In this document: piece after piece, positions 45,343 through 53,713 of the stretch | Position numbering within the stretch: the stretch's first letter is position 1 | How the letters are laid out: the number at the start of each line of letters is the position of its first letter | Source: Bradyrhizobium vignae | Lineage (GTDB): Bacteria; Pseudomonadota; Alphaproteobacteria; Rhizobiales; Xanthobacteraceae | DNA: 64,000 nt | NCBI RefSeq assembly: GCF_004114425.1 | Contig: NZ_RDQF01000011.1 | Location: forward strand, 1 to 64,000 | Direction of reading: 5' to 3' | Position numbers and translations under genes: made by a program | The notes under the pieces: generated by a model | Database searches by the model: none | Seen by the model: only the letters and a program-made list of their open reading frames with translations | What the model was told of the DNA's origin: nothing

Positions 45343-45378
45343 AGTGTGCCGGCTGCGAGCGCGGCTCCGGAGAGCTGA
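45343..45378 (+). repeat. Orphan copy of the 3' end of the 42299 gene
   Basis: AGTGTGCCGGCTGCGA followed by GCTCCGGAGAGCTGA repeats the last 36 bases of the coiled-coil gene at 42299-42967, including its stop, with only a few differences in between. In frame it reads SVPAASAAPES. The rest of that gene is absent. Confidence 0.65.
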
Positions 45379-45493
45379 AGGCGAGACAAGCGAAGCACTC
45401 AGAAGATATCCGCGCTAAGCTAGGCCCGCGCGAACGGTCTCCTTCGCCTCGCTCGACGCGAGCCGCCACCGAGGATGCGCATCCGGCCGCCGT

Positions 45494-45763
45494 CTATTGC
45501 CGTTCTTCGTACTTGTTGCAGCGACCATCGCCCAGTTGCACCCGATTGAGTTCCTGAAATGGCGGATCGCAACGCAGGAGCGTGTACGTCCTGTAGGAAG
45601 GCGGGGGGACGCGCCAGCAAAGAGTCTGGCCCGCGGGCACCTGGTACGTTTCCCCGCTCGCTATCGTATAGCTGCACGAAGGACTGGGGTCCTTCATCTT
45701 CACCTCTGCATTGGCCTGGGTGAGCGAAGCCGCCGCGAGGAGTGCCACCGACAATACACGCAT
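45494..45763 (-). CDS. Small secreted Cys-rich protein
   Basis: 89 residues with a signal peptide (MRVLSVALLAAASLTQANA) and AAGGG ribosome site. The mature chain has four Cys (SPSCSYT, TLCWRV, LRCDPPF, GRCNKYE), suggesting two disulfides in the periplasm or outside. No family recognised. Confidence 0.7.
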   Translation of the reverse strand: MRVLSVALLAAASLTQANAEVKMKDPSPSCSYTIASGETYQVPAGQTLCWRVPPPSYRTYTLLRCDPPFQELNRVQLGDGRCNKYEERQ

Positions 45764-46115
45764 GGTTTCCCTTTCTCCGCACATGTGACCTGCAATGGTG
45801 AGTTGGGATGCAGGCGTCGGTACGACAAGACAGCCACCGATGACAAATTTCCAAGAAGCACGATGGTTGCGACGGCCTGACGTGTAACCTTTTGCCGTTG
45901 AGGCTGCACGAGCAAGAGCTCAACCCGTACCACTGCTGAGAACATCGTTCTGCCTTCGCGCAACGCTTTGCAGCGCCACCGGAGACGAACATTTGAATTG
46001 CATTGCTGCTATCAATCTTAACCTCGACTTAAAGGCTCCATCTGATTGCCTTGGTGTGCGTAAAGCAGGATCATTCCGAACGGTCATACGACGCTGTTCG
46101 AGAGAGGAGCCTGCG

Positions 46116-46277
46116 ATGACACTGCAGGATGCTTTGGCGGTCTACGTGTATGCTTGGATGAGGGACAAATCTCTCGACGAGGCCCACGAGCAGGTCGTCG
46201 ACGCGGCGGTGAGGGTCATCGAACAGCAGGCGCGGAAAGCACTGGCAGCGCATTCACAGAGCGACGAAACGGAATAG
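46116..46277 (+). CDS. Small helical hypothetical protein
   Basis: 53 residues, MTLQDALAVYVYAWMRDKSL at the start, entirely helical and acidic, behind a strong GAGAGGAG ribosome site. No family recognised. Confidence 0.6.
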   Translation: MTLQDALAVYVYAWMRDKSLDEAHEQVVDAAVRVIEQQARKALAAHSQSDETE

Positions 46278-46629
46278 CGCCGCCGTGTGGTCGCCATATC
46301 CGGCGGTGTTGTCGTGCGCAGGGCGGCTCCGCGCCCATCGCTCGCAATCCGGTCCGTCGTTCCAGTGCTTCTGCCGACGGTATGGCCGATCACGATGCTC
46401 CACGCAGGATCAGCAGCCTGCATCGTCCGGATGCGGCTCGATTAAGCATTAAGACAATAAGCCAAATTAAATAAATTAAATACTGGACGTGATTTAAATT
46501 TGGATTAGAATGAGAATCACTTGGCGCCGGACGAACGCGTCAAGGACCTCCTAGAAGCGGCCCCATTATCCCGCCCTGCTTGCAGCCAAGGATGTAAGGC
46601 CGCTTCTAGGGCAAAGTGTGAGGCAAATC
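46278..46629. other. Gene-free AT-rich stretch
   Basis: Roughly 350 bases without a recognisable gene. Positions 46440-46515 are strikingly AT-rich for this genome. The 46550-46610 inverted repeat lies at the end, just before the small membrane-protein ORF. Confidence 0.5.
46550..46610. repeat. 13-bp perfect inverted repeat
   Basis: CCTAGAAGCGGCC and GGCCGCTTCTAGG with a 35-base spacer. It lies 20 bp before a small membrane-protein ORF, in an AT-rich flank. It could be an mRNA hairpin, a regulator site or a mobile-element scar. Confidence 0.6.
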
Positions 46630-46728
46630 ATGCACCTGTCACTAGGTGATTTGTGTCTCATCTCCGCAGCAACGGGTGCGCTCCTACTGATTGAGATCGG
46701 CGTTCTGATCATCGTGGGTTTGATCTGA
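46630..46728 (+). CDS. Very small hydrophobic membrane peptide
   Basis: 32 residues: MHLSLGDLCLISAATGALLL then a second hydrophobic stretch (EIGVLIIVGLI). Single-helix or hairpin membrane peptide. No clear ribosome site; coding status uncertain. Confidence 0.4.
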   Translation: MHLSLGDLCLISAATGALLLIEIGVLIIVGLI

Positions 46729-46773
46729 GCCAATGAAGAAGAGCGTAGGGACGTTCTGCGGGACAGCTGCATA

Positions 46774-46995
46774 TCAGTTTTCTTTGTAAGCGTGTTCGGC
46801 CTCGACGGCGCGGAGCAGGGCGGCAAGGCTGGGATATTCCACGCCATTGCGGACGTAGCGGTTGATGTGCTCGACATAGCTGGCCGATCCGTCGGGCTTG
46901 CCGCGCCAGCTGAACAGCAGCACGGCACTGTTGTGCTGGCGCAGTACGTGGCCGGCGCCATTACCGAAATGCTTGCTCATGGCGTGCCGCTTCAT
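46774..46995 (-). CDS. Small hypothetical protein
   Basis: 73 residues. The ATG at 46995 has GGAGG seven bases upstream. The core HVLRQHNSAVLLFSWRGKPD and INRYVRNGVEYPSLAALLRA looks like a small alpha/beta domain found in Bradyrhizobium. Function unknown. Confidence 0.7.
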   Translation of the reverse strand: MKRHAMSKHFGNGAGHVLRQHNSAVLLFSWRGKPDGSASYVEHINRYVRNGVEYPSLAALLRAVEAEHAYKEN

Positions 46996-47232
46996 GGCCG
47001 CACCTCCAACTTCGCCAGCTCCGGCTCGTCCCATTTCCGGAAAGCATCCCGAAGGGAGACGTTCCTATGGTGAGGCGTAATGCCGAGTGCAAGGAAGCTA
47101 CGGGCAGGACTGCCGAGCTGAGTGGCATATATCTCGGAGCGCTGCGCACGCGCGTAATCGATTTGCCAACACGGTGCCCACATAGAGCTTTTTCAGTGGG
47201 CTTGCGATCTAAACTAACTCATTGATCCGGCT

Positions 47233-47308
47233 TGGTGAGCGCGCTGGGGCTCGAACCCAGGACCCCGTGATTAAAAGTCACGTGCTCTACCGGCTGAGCT
47301 ACGCGCTC
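47233..47308 (-). tRNA. tRNA-Lys (anticodon UUU)
   Basis: Cloverleaf is complete on the minus strand: acceptor GAGCGCG/CGCGCTC, D stem with TAGCTCAGCCGGTAGAGCA, anticodon loop CTTTTAA between GTGA and TCAC, T arm CCTGGGTTCGAGCCCCAG, and an encoded CCA end (47233-47235). It is the only tRNA found in the window. It sits at the edge of the gene-poor zone, a usual place for integration events, but no integrase or duplicated tRNA end was seen. Confidence 0.95.
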
Positions 47309-47601
47309 CCATGGCCGCTGATGGCTTTGACGAGATCGCCATCGTGTTCGGACATTCGAGAAGCATGTCTTGCCGCTGCGCTTCAAGTTTGCGTCGCGGG
47401 GAAAACCGGCCGTTTCCGGATCATGCTTTCGGTCCGGGCTGTGTAGGGGGATGGGACGCTGAGGTCAATAGCGGGCGTGGTTGCCGAAAGTCTTGGCAGG
47501 GACGAAGATTTGCTCGCGGAATCGTTGGCTTAAGCCGGGATTCTCAACCTGATTGGCGGGCCGTCATCCACGCCGAACAGCGAGGATGGACAAGCCGCCC
47601 G
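47309..47601. other. Intergenic stretch with a family-B repeat fragment
   Basis: GAAAACCGGCCGTTTCCGGATCATGCTTT (split here as GAAAACCGGCC and TTTCCGGATCATGC) near 47400-47430 is a decayed piece of the family-B repeat. Nothing else is recognised between tRNA-Lys and ndvB. Confidence 0.5.
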
Positions 47602-50271
47602 TCACGTCGGCTCCCGCCGCACCTCGCTCGGCACGGGTTGTGGCGTGCCGACGGGGGTCGGCAGGGCGACCGGGCGTAGGCCGATCAGCTCGGCAGTGCG
47701 GATGGCGCTGTCGCGCCAGAACTGGAACGAGTTGATCCGGCTGAGCTCGAGGATGGCGATCGCGACCGCGGCGAGGAACGGCAGGCTTTGCAGCACCAGC
47801 ACGCCGGCGAAGATGTAGATCTCGGTGATCTGGCGGAAGCTGTTGGAGGCGATCAGCACGCCGGCACCGACCACCAGCAGGGTGCCGATCACGGCCTCCC
47901 AGAACGCCTGGAACTCGATCGACATCCTGGACAGGCCGCCTTTGGAGGTACGGGCGAAGGCGATGTGCTCGGTGATCAGGCCCTGCGCCACCGCGCGCGA
48001 CACCGTCCACTGCACGCTCATCGCCGCGATCATGGCGCCCAGCATCTGGCCGGGCTTGATCGCGACGCGGGCGCGGTACATCGACAGGAAGTGGGCCAGC
48101 GAGACGATGAAGGCGCCGATGATCGGCAGCGTCAGGATCTTGTCGGGGATGGCGATGTCGGCAAAGGCGACGATCGGCACCCAGACGAGGTTGAGCAGCG
48201 CCACGACGACGCCGAGGCTTTCGGCGCCCAGCCAGTTGAGCCAGCCCAAGCCATATTCTCGCTTCTGGTCGGGCGTCAGCCGACTCGAACCGGGCAGGAA
48301 ACGGCGCCAGTGCTTCTTGACGATCTGGAGGCCGCCATAGGCCCAGCGGTGCCGCTGCTTCTTGAAGGCCTCGTAGGTGTCGGGCAACAGGCCCGCCCCG
48401 TAGCGGGTGTTGGTGTAGTGGGTGGTCCAGCCGAGCTCCTGGATCGCAAGGCCGAGATCGGAATCCTCGCAGATCGTGTCCGACGACCAGCCGCCGGCCA
48501 TGTCCATCGCGGCGCGGCGGATCAGGCACATGGTGCCGTGCACGATGATGGCGTTGGCCTCGTTGCGCTGGACCATGCCGATGTCGAAGAAGCCGGCATA
48601 TTCGCCGTTCATGATGTAGTGCATGATCGACAGATCGCCGTCGCGATGCTCCTGCGGCGCCTGCACGAGGCCGACGCGCGGGTCGGCGAATGCCGGCACG
48701 AGGTCGTTCAGCCAGTCGGGCTCGACGACATAGTCGGCATCGAGGATGCCGATGATCTCGGCATCCGCCGCGGTCCGATCCATCGCAATGCGCAGCGCGC
48801 CGGCCTTGAAACCCTGCACCTTCTCGGCGTTGATGAACTTGAAGCGTTCACCGAGCGCACGGCAATGGTCCTGGATCGGCTGCCAGAAGGCGGGATCCGG
48901 CGTGTTGTTGATGATGACCACGCATTCGTAGTTCGGATAGTTCAGCCGCGACAGCGCATCCAGCGTCTGCTTGAGCATGTCGACCGGCTCGAAATAAGCG
49001 GGGATGTGGATCGAGACTTTGGGATAGTAATTCTCCGGCACGTTCTCGACCGGCTTGCCCTTGGAGAGCAGCCGCTGCGGCGGCCGGCCGAAGGCGACGG
49101 CCGCGATCTCGTCGATGCGCGCCATCGCAATGAGAACAAGGGGAACAAGGAGGATCATGCCGAGCGTCAGCGCGAAGGCCGAGCCGAAGATGAAGTAATG
49201 GCTGTTCCAGAACGCGAACACGGTCGCCGCCCAGGCACCGACGCCGTTGGCGGTCGCCGAGAGCAGGAAGGCCTGCTTCGCGGTCGCTTTTTCGATCCGC
49301 AGGATCGGCAGTGACAGCAGGACGCCGACCAACAGCGCGATGCCCATCAGCTTCCAATAGTCGGGGTTTTCCACCGGGCCGGTCCAGGCGAATTTCGGCT
49401 CGCGGCTGGCATTGAGGATGCCCCAGTAGGGGCCGACGCCGCCTTCGAAGAACTTCCAGGGCTGATCGATGGCTTCGACGATGTTGTATTCCATGCCGAT
49501 GGCTTCGGCGCGGGTGACGAAGTTGCGCAGGATCAGCGCCTGCTGGAACGGGCCCGGATCGGCGTTACGCAAATTGTAGCCCTGGCTCGGCCAGCCGAAC
49601 TCGGCGATCACGATGCGCTTGCCCGGGAAAAGGTTGCGCAGGAGGTTGTAGCGGTCGACGGCCTGGTCGACCGCCTGGTCCGAACGGAAGTTTTCCCAGT
49701 AGGGCAGAACGTGCGCGGCGATGAAATCGACGTTGGAGGCAAGGTCCGGATTGTCGCGCCAGATATTCCAGATCTCGCCGGTGGTGACGGGCACGCGGAC
49801 CGAGCCCTTCACCTTCTTGATCATGTCGATGAGGTCTTCGACCTTCTGCTCGCCGCGGTAGATCACCTCGTTGCCGACCACGACGCCGACGACGTTGCTG
49901 TTCTTGCGGGCGAGCTCGATGGCGGCCTTGATCTCGCGCTCGTTGCGATCCTTGTCCTTGTCGATCCAGGCGCCGACGGTGACCTTGAGGCCGAACTCGG
50001 CGGCGATCGGCGGCACCAGTTCCACGCCGCCCGTGGACGAATACAGGCGGATCGCGCGCGTCATGGTCGACAGCGTCTTCAGGTCGGCGCGGATTTTCTC
50101 GACGGTCGGAATGTTGTCGATGTCGGGGTGGGCCGAGCCTTCGAACGGTGCGTAGGACACACTGGGCAGGAGGCCCTTGAAGTCGGGCGCGGGTTTCTGG
50201 TCGCGCAGGACTCCCCACAGACCAGCGTGAAGCGCGGACACAAGCAACAGAACGGCGGCGACAACGCGCAT
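47602..50271 (-). CDS. ndvB: Cyclic beta-glucan synthase NdvB (GH17-GT2 fusion)
   Basis: 889 residues joining two activities. An N-terminal GH17-type domain carries the acid/base Glu in VVGNEVIYRG and nucleophile Glu in AEFGWPS. It is followed by two TM helices near 310-380, then a family-2 glycosyltransferase with ILDADYV, TICEDSDLG and QRHRW, and four to six TM helices at the C terminus. This matches NdvB of Bradyrhizobium japonicum, which makes cyclic beta-(1,3)/(1,6)-glucans needed for osmotic adaptation and symbiosis. It lies with NdvD- and NdvC-like genes. Acts in the inner membrane. Confidence 0.9.
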   Translation of the reverse strand: MRVVAAVLLLVSALHAGLWGVLRDQKPAPDFKGLLPSVSYAPFEGSAHPDIDNIPTVEKIRADLKTLSTMTRAIRLYSSTGGVELVPPIAAEFGLKVTVGAWIDKDKDRNEREIKAAIELARKNSNVVGVVVGNEVIYRGEQKVEDLIDMIKKVKGSVRVPVTTGEIWNIWRDNPDLASNVDFIAAHVLPYWENFRSDQAVDQAVDRYNLLRNLFPGKRIVIAEFGWPSQGYNLRNADPGPFQQALILRNFVTRAEAIGMEYNIVEAIDQPWKFFEGGVGPYWGILNASREPKFAWTGPVENPDYWKLMGIALLVGVLLSLPILRIEKATAKQAFLLSATANGVGAWAATVFAFWNSHYFIFGSAFALTLGMILLVPLVLIAMARIDEIAAVAFGRPPQRLLSKGKPVENVPENYYPKVSIHIPAYFEPVDMLKQTLDALSRLNYPNYECVVIINNTPDPAFWQPIQDHCRALGERFKFINAEKVQGFKAGALRIAMDRTAADAEIIGILDADYVVEPDWLNDLVPAFADPRVGLVQAPQEHRDGDLSIMHYIMNGEYAGFFDIGMVQRNEANAIIVHGTMCLIRRAAMDMAGGWSSDTICEDSDLGLAIQELGWTTHYTNTRYGAGLLPDTYEAFKKQRHRWAYGGLQIVKKHWRRFLPGSSRLTPDQKREYGLGWLNWLGAESLGVVVALLNLVWVPIVAFADIAIPDKILTLPIIGAFIVSLAHFLSMYRARVAIKPGQMLGAMIAAMSVQWTVSRAVAQGLITEHIAFARTSKGGLSRMSIEFQAFWEAVIGTLLVVGAGVLIASNSFRQITEIYIFAGVLVLQSLPFLAAVAIAILELSRINSFQFWRDSAIRTAELIGLRPVALPTPVGTPQPVPSEVRREPT

Positions 50272-50488
50272 CGCGGCTAGACCAAAAGGGGCTGAGGTGG
50301 CAGGGAAGCGGATCCGACCCCGAGATCCGACCGTGTCCCCGGCAAAGGGAGCATACCTCTGCCGCGCGGTTTCACAACTGTCATGGCCTCATGTCCTTAT
50401 GAGGGCATGGTCTTTTCGAACGACGCGCGGCAGTGCCAACCGCGTCTATGGCTGATCGTTCCTGAACGGCAGGTGAAACGACCCTCGC

Positions 50489-51085
50489 CTATTTCTGCGG
50501 CGCCGGCGTCGGACTTGCTGCAGGCGAGGGGCTCGCGGCCGGCTGCGGTGCCGGCGAATTGCCGGCTGCCGGTGCCGCCGGCTGAGAGGCCGTGGCCGCC
50601 GCCTGCTGCGGCTGGGCGGCCGGATTGATCCAGCACGCGTGCACGCGGCTGTCCAGCGTTTCGGCGACCTTGGGGTCGATCTGCCCGCCGAATCGGGTCA
50701 GGCAGCGGAACGCGGCCTGGATGTGGCCGCCCGGGCAGCCGAAACGGTCGTAGAGGTCGAGATGGCGAAACGCGGTGTCGAGATCATCCCGCCACATCAG
50801 CCGCACCACGCGCCGGCCGAGCCAGACGCATTCGGGGTTGCCGGCCGGGCCGTTGATGACCTGGGCCGCTTCGGCGAATTCGTCGGTGCGGCGCTGGTTC
50901 TGGGCGGCATCCTTGGCGGCGGCGTCGGCGGGCTGGGCAGCCGCCTTGCCCTGGTCAGGGGTCGGTGTGCCGCTCTGGGCGGAGACGCCGCCAAGACCGG
51001 CGAGAAGGAGAAGGGAGGAGACGGCCAAGGTGGCGGCGAACTGCCGCAGGACCGCATTTCGTGACTCGAACACCCGTTGCCGCAT
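50489..51085 (-). CDS. NdvD-like secreted protein
   Basis: 198 residues behind a GGGGAA site. A signal-type segment (LRQFAATLAVSSLLLLAGLG) leads to a Pro/Ala-rich linker. A compact domain with four Cys follows (NPECVWL, RFGCPGG, AFRCLTR, VHACWIN), and the tail is Ala/Pro/Gln-rich and low-complexity. In B. japonicum a gene of about this size, ndvD, lies between ndvB and ndvC and is needed for normal glucan synthesis; the position here is the same. The longer upstream reading would give 234 residues. Confidence 0.75.
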   Translation of the reverse strand: MRQRVFESRNAVLRQFAATLAVSSLLLLAGLGGVSAQSGTPTPDQGKAAAQPADAAAKDAAQNQRRTDEFAEAAQVINGPAGNPECVWLGRRVVRLMWRDDLDTAFRHLDLYDRFGCPGGHIQAAFRCLTRFGGQIDPKVAETLDSRVHACWINPAAQPQQAAATASQPAAPAAGNSPAPQPAASPSPAASPTPAPQK

Positions 51086-51412
51086 GAATTCCCCAATGTA
51101 TCCGCTGGCCGTCCGCATCAGGATCCCGCGGACGCGCCGGTGATGGCGTCCAAATGGGTCTCCAATGCGGCGGAAAAGTCTTTGCGAGTCCATGACCTGT
51201 ATTTCGAATTTTGTCCAGCAAAGTCACAATCCTAGAGCACGGTCGAACGGCCGCAGCCAGATTCCTTTTTGGGGGAGGGGCGGATCCGCAGAGTGGATCG
51301 GCATTTGGACCACCCCCTTGGCAGATGGCGTGCGAGCAGGTAATCGACGGACCCTTCGCGGAGGACGGAACCGATTTCTCTTCGTACGCCACTGGCGCTT
51401 CTGCTCGTTTCG

Positions 51413-52990
51413 TTGGGTGCGATCGCTGCCGTGTGGTGGTGGCTTGCCACGCCGATCACACTCGCGCGCGCCCCGATCGACCCCGCCGACAAGGTCCAAT
51501 GCGTCTCCTACGCGCCGTTCCGCGGCGAGCAGTCGCCGCTGGACGCATGGACTCATATCGAAGCCGACCAGATCGAGCAGGACCTGCGCCAGCTCAAGCA
51601 AATCACCGACTGCGTTCGCACCTATTCGATGGAGAACGGGCTCGATCAGGTTCCGGCGATCGCCGCCAAAGTCGGCGGGTTGAAAGTGCTCCAGGGCATC
51701 TGGCTCTCCAGCAACCGCACCAAGAATTTCGAACAGGCCGGGCTCGCCATTCGCCTCACCAAGCAATTCCCCGACGTCATCACCGCGGTCATCGTCGGCA
51801 ACGAGGTGCTGCTGCGCGGTGAAATGACGACGGCGGATCTCGTCTCGATCATCCGCCTGGTGAAGACGCAGGTCAGCGTGCCCGTGACCTATGCCGACGT
51901 CTGGGAATACTGGCTGAGGAATCGCGAGGTCTCCGACGCCGTCGACTTCGTCACCATCCACATCCTGCCTTATTGGGAGGATTTCCCCGTGAGGGCGAAA
52001 TTCGCCTCCGCCCATGTCGAGGCGATCCGCGAGCGCATGGCGGTGGCGTTCCCCGGCAAGGAGATCCTGATCGGCGAAACCGGCTGGCCGAGCGAGGGCC
52101 GCATGCGCGACGGCGCGCTGCCGTCGCGAACCAACCAGGCGCGTGTCGTCTCGGAAATCCTGGGCCTTGCCAAGGCGCAGAAGTTTCGCGTCAATCTGAT
52201 CGAATCCTACGACCAGCCGTGGAAGCGCAGGCTGGAAGGCACGGTCGGCGGCTATTGGGGCCTGTATGACTCGGTGCGCCGGAGCCTGAAATATCCGCCG
52301 GGAGAGCCGATCAGCAATTTCCCGTACTGGAAATGGTACATGGGCGCGGGCATGGGCCTTTCCGCGCTGGTGTTCGCCGTCGCACTGATCACGCTGCGCC
52401 GGAGGCCGTGGACGCCACGCTTCTCGTCCTGGCTCGGCGTCGGCATCTCGGCGACGACTGCCGGCATCCTGCTCGGGATCGGCGCGGACAAGATGTATTA
52501 CGAGAGCTACGGGATCGGCGGCTGGCTGCTCTGGGGCGCGCTGTTGCTTGCCGGCATCCTGTCGCCGATCTTCTGTGCGCAGGCGATGGTGATCGGCCGC
52601 AGCCTTCCGACCTTCCTCGATCTGCTCGGCCCGCGCGAGGGCCGGAAATGGTCGAAGCTCACCGCGGTACTCGGCCTCACGCTCGCGGCGACGGCGGTGA
52701 TCGCGGCAGCGACCGCGCTCGGCTTCGTGTTCGACCCGCGCTACAAGGATTTTCCCTACGCTTCGCTGACGATGGCGGTGGTGCCGTTCGCGCTTTTGAT
52801 GCTGAACCGGCCGCAGATCGGCCAGCGTCCGATCGCGGAAGCCGCGTTCGCGGGCGTGCTGGCGTTGTCGGCCGCGTATGTGCTGGTCAACGAAGGCCGT
52901 GACAATTGGCAGTCGCTGTGGACCTGCGCGATCTATCTCTTGTTCGCTCTCACGCTGTGGCGGGCGCGGGCCGAGCAAATCCAAGAATGA
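51413..52990 (+). CDS. ndvC: NdvC-like beta-glucan modifying protein (GH17)
   Basis: At least 525 residues. After one N-terminal TM (AAVWWWLATPITLARAP) comes a GH17-type domain with VIVGNEVLLRGE and IGETGWPSEG, holding the two catalytic Glu residues. About eight TM helices follow from residue 300. The gene matches NdvC, proposed to add beta-(1,6) links in B. japonicum glucans. The TTG at 51413 has no ribosome site. The same frame continues upstream to an ATT at 51374 with GGAGG nine bases before it, giving ISLRTPLALLLVSLGA, a better signal anchor. So the true start may be a rare ATT. Its 3' end overlaps the convergent gene by 41 bp. Confidence 0.88.
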   Translation: MGAIAAVWWWLATPITLARAPIDPADKVQCVSYAPFRGEQSPLDAWTHIEADQIEQDLRQLKQITDCVRTYSMENGLDQVPAIAAKVGGLKVLQGIWLSSNRTKNFEQAGLAIRLTKQFPDVITAVIVGNEVLLRGEMTTADLVSIIRLVKTQVSVPVTYADVWEYWLRNREVSDAVDFVTIHILPYWEDFPVRAKFASAHVEAIRERMAVAFPGKEILIGETGWPSEGRMRDGALPSRTNQARVVSEILGLAKAQKFRVNLIESYDQPWKRRLEGTVGGYWGLYDSVRRSLKYPPGEPISNFPYWKWYMGAGMGLSALVFAVALITLRRRPWTPRFSSWLGVGISATTAGILLGIGADKMYYESYGIGGWLLWGALLLAGILSPIFCAQAMVIGRSLPTFLDLLGPREGRKWSKLTAVLGLTLAATAVIAAATALGFVFDPRYKDFPYASLTMAVVPFALLMLNRPQIGQRPIAEAAFAGVLALSAAYVLVNEGRDNWQSLWTCAIYLLFALTLWRARAEQIQE

Positions 52991-53330
52991 AGAGGCCGAT
53001 CGCCAGGCCCGACAGCACGACATTGTAGAGCACGATGCCGAGACCGGCGGCGACGACGCCGACGGTGAGCAGAACGATCGACGGTCGCATCAGGTTCAGC
53101 GTCGCCACCACCAGCGCGACGATCCCGAACACCGAATTCTTGAACAGGACGGTCGCAACCGAACGCCCCTTGCAGATCAGCGTCTGAAGGCCGGCGTCGC
53201 AGGCAAGCGCGACCTGCGACAGCTCGATCGCGAGATAGCGCAGATAAAGCGCATAGCCGACGGAGACGAAGCCGACGACGATCAGGAACTGCACCTGGTA
53301 GGGCGTGAGGCGGAAGGGCTTTTTGGTCAT
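52950..53330 (-). CDS. Four-TM membrane protein
   Basis: 126 residues, MTKKPFRLTPYQVQFLIVVG at the start, with four hydrophobic helices and one Cys pair (LACDAG, LICKGR) facing the periplasm. It overlaps the end of ndvC by 41 bp in the convergent direction. No family recognised; its position next to ndvC may be incidental. Confidence 0.75.
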   Translation of the reverse strand: MTKKPFRLTPYQVQFLIVVGFVSVGYALYLRYLAIELSQVALACDAGLQTLICKGRSVATVLFKNSVFGIVALVVATLNLMRPSIVLLTVGVVAAGLGIVLYNVVLSGLAIGLFILGFARPAPATA

Positions 53331-53713
53331 GGCGGCAATATGGTCGGGATGGCGCGGGCAGGCAACAGGGCAGGCCGAAGTTTCTGTTCGACGCGCGGGC
53401 TACAATCCCTTTGACCGATCATCTTGCGGCGCGCGCCATGCGCTCAGACAGGGCAACGGCGCCGACCAGGTCGGCGCCGTCCGGCGGATGCCGCGAGAAC
53501 AGCTGCCGTTGCGATGATGAATGTCTTCACCTGTGTCTCCCTTGGTCATGGAGGCGGGCACGAGCGATTTCGCATGTCGGCCGCTTCGGTTCACGACCGG
53601 GACAACTTGGCAATCGGCGGCTGGTTTCCATGACGGACTGAGATCTGAGTCCGCCTGCGCGCGCGACAGGATACCGTCATCCAGCGTGCGTTCAGGTGGA
53701 AGCGGAGTCCATC
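53331..53713. other. Gene-free stretch with a GC palindrome
   Basis: GGCGCCGACC-a-GGTCGGCGCC (53458-53478) is a perfect 10-bp dyad. A short GTG-started ORF on the minus strand (53530-53444) begins MKTFIIATAAVLAASA behind GGGAGA, a good signal peptide, but the frame then ends after 28 residues. It looks like the start of a small secreted-protein gene that has lost its frame. Confidence 0.45.

Larger units (their letters stand above)
44669..45493. other. Gene-poor stretch
   Basis: Around 820 bases with only one low-confidence ORF (45041-45280) and one orphan gene end (45343-45378). The rest shows no recognisable gene. Confidence 0.5.

Noticed and set aside
47233..47308. tRNA-Lys as attachment site of an integrated element
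   Set aside because: No duplicated tRNA end and no integrase seen within the window.
47788..49314. Long frames antisense to ndvB and ndvC (also near 51224-53023)
   Set aside because: Shadows of confirmed enzymes with no family motif.
50386..50406. GCCTCAT/ATGAGGGC hairpin after ndvD
   Set aside because: Short stem without a T tract; not convincing as a terminator.
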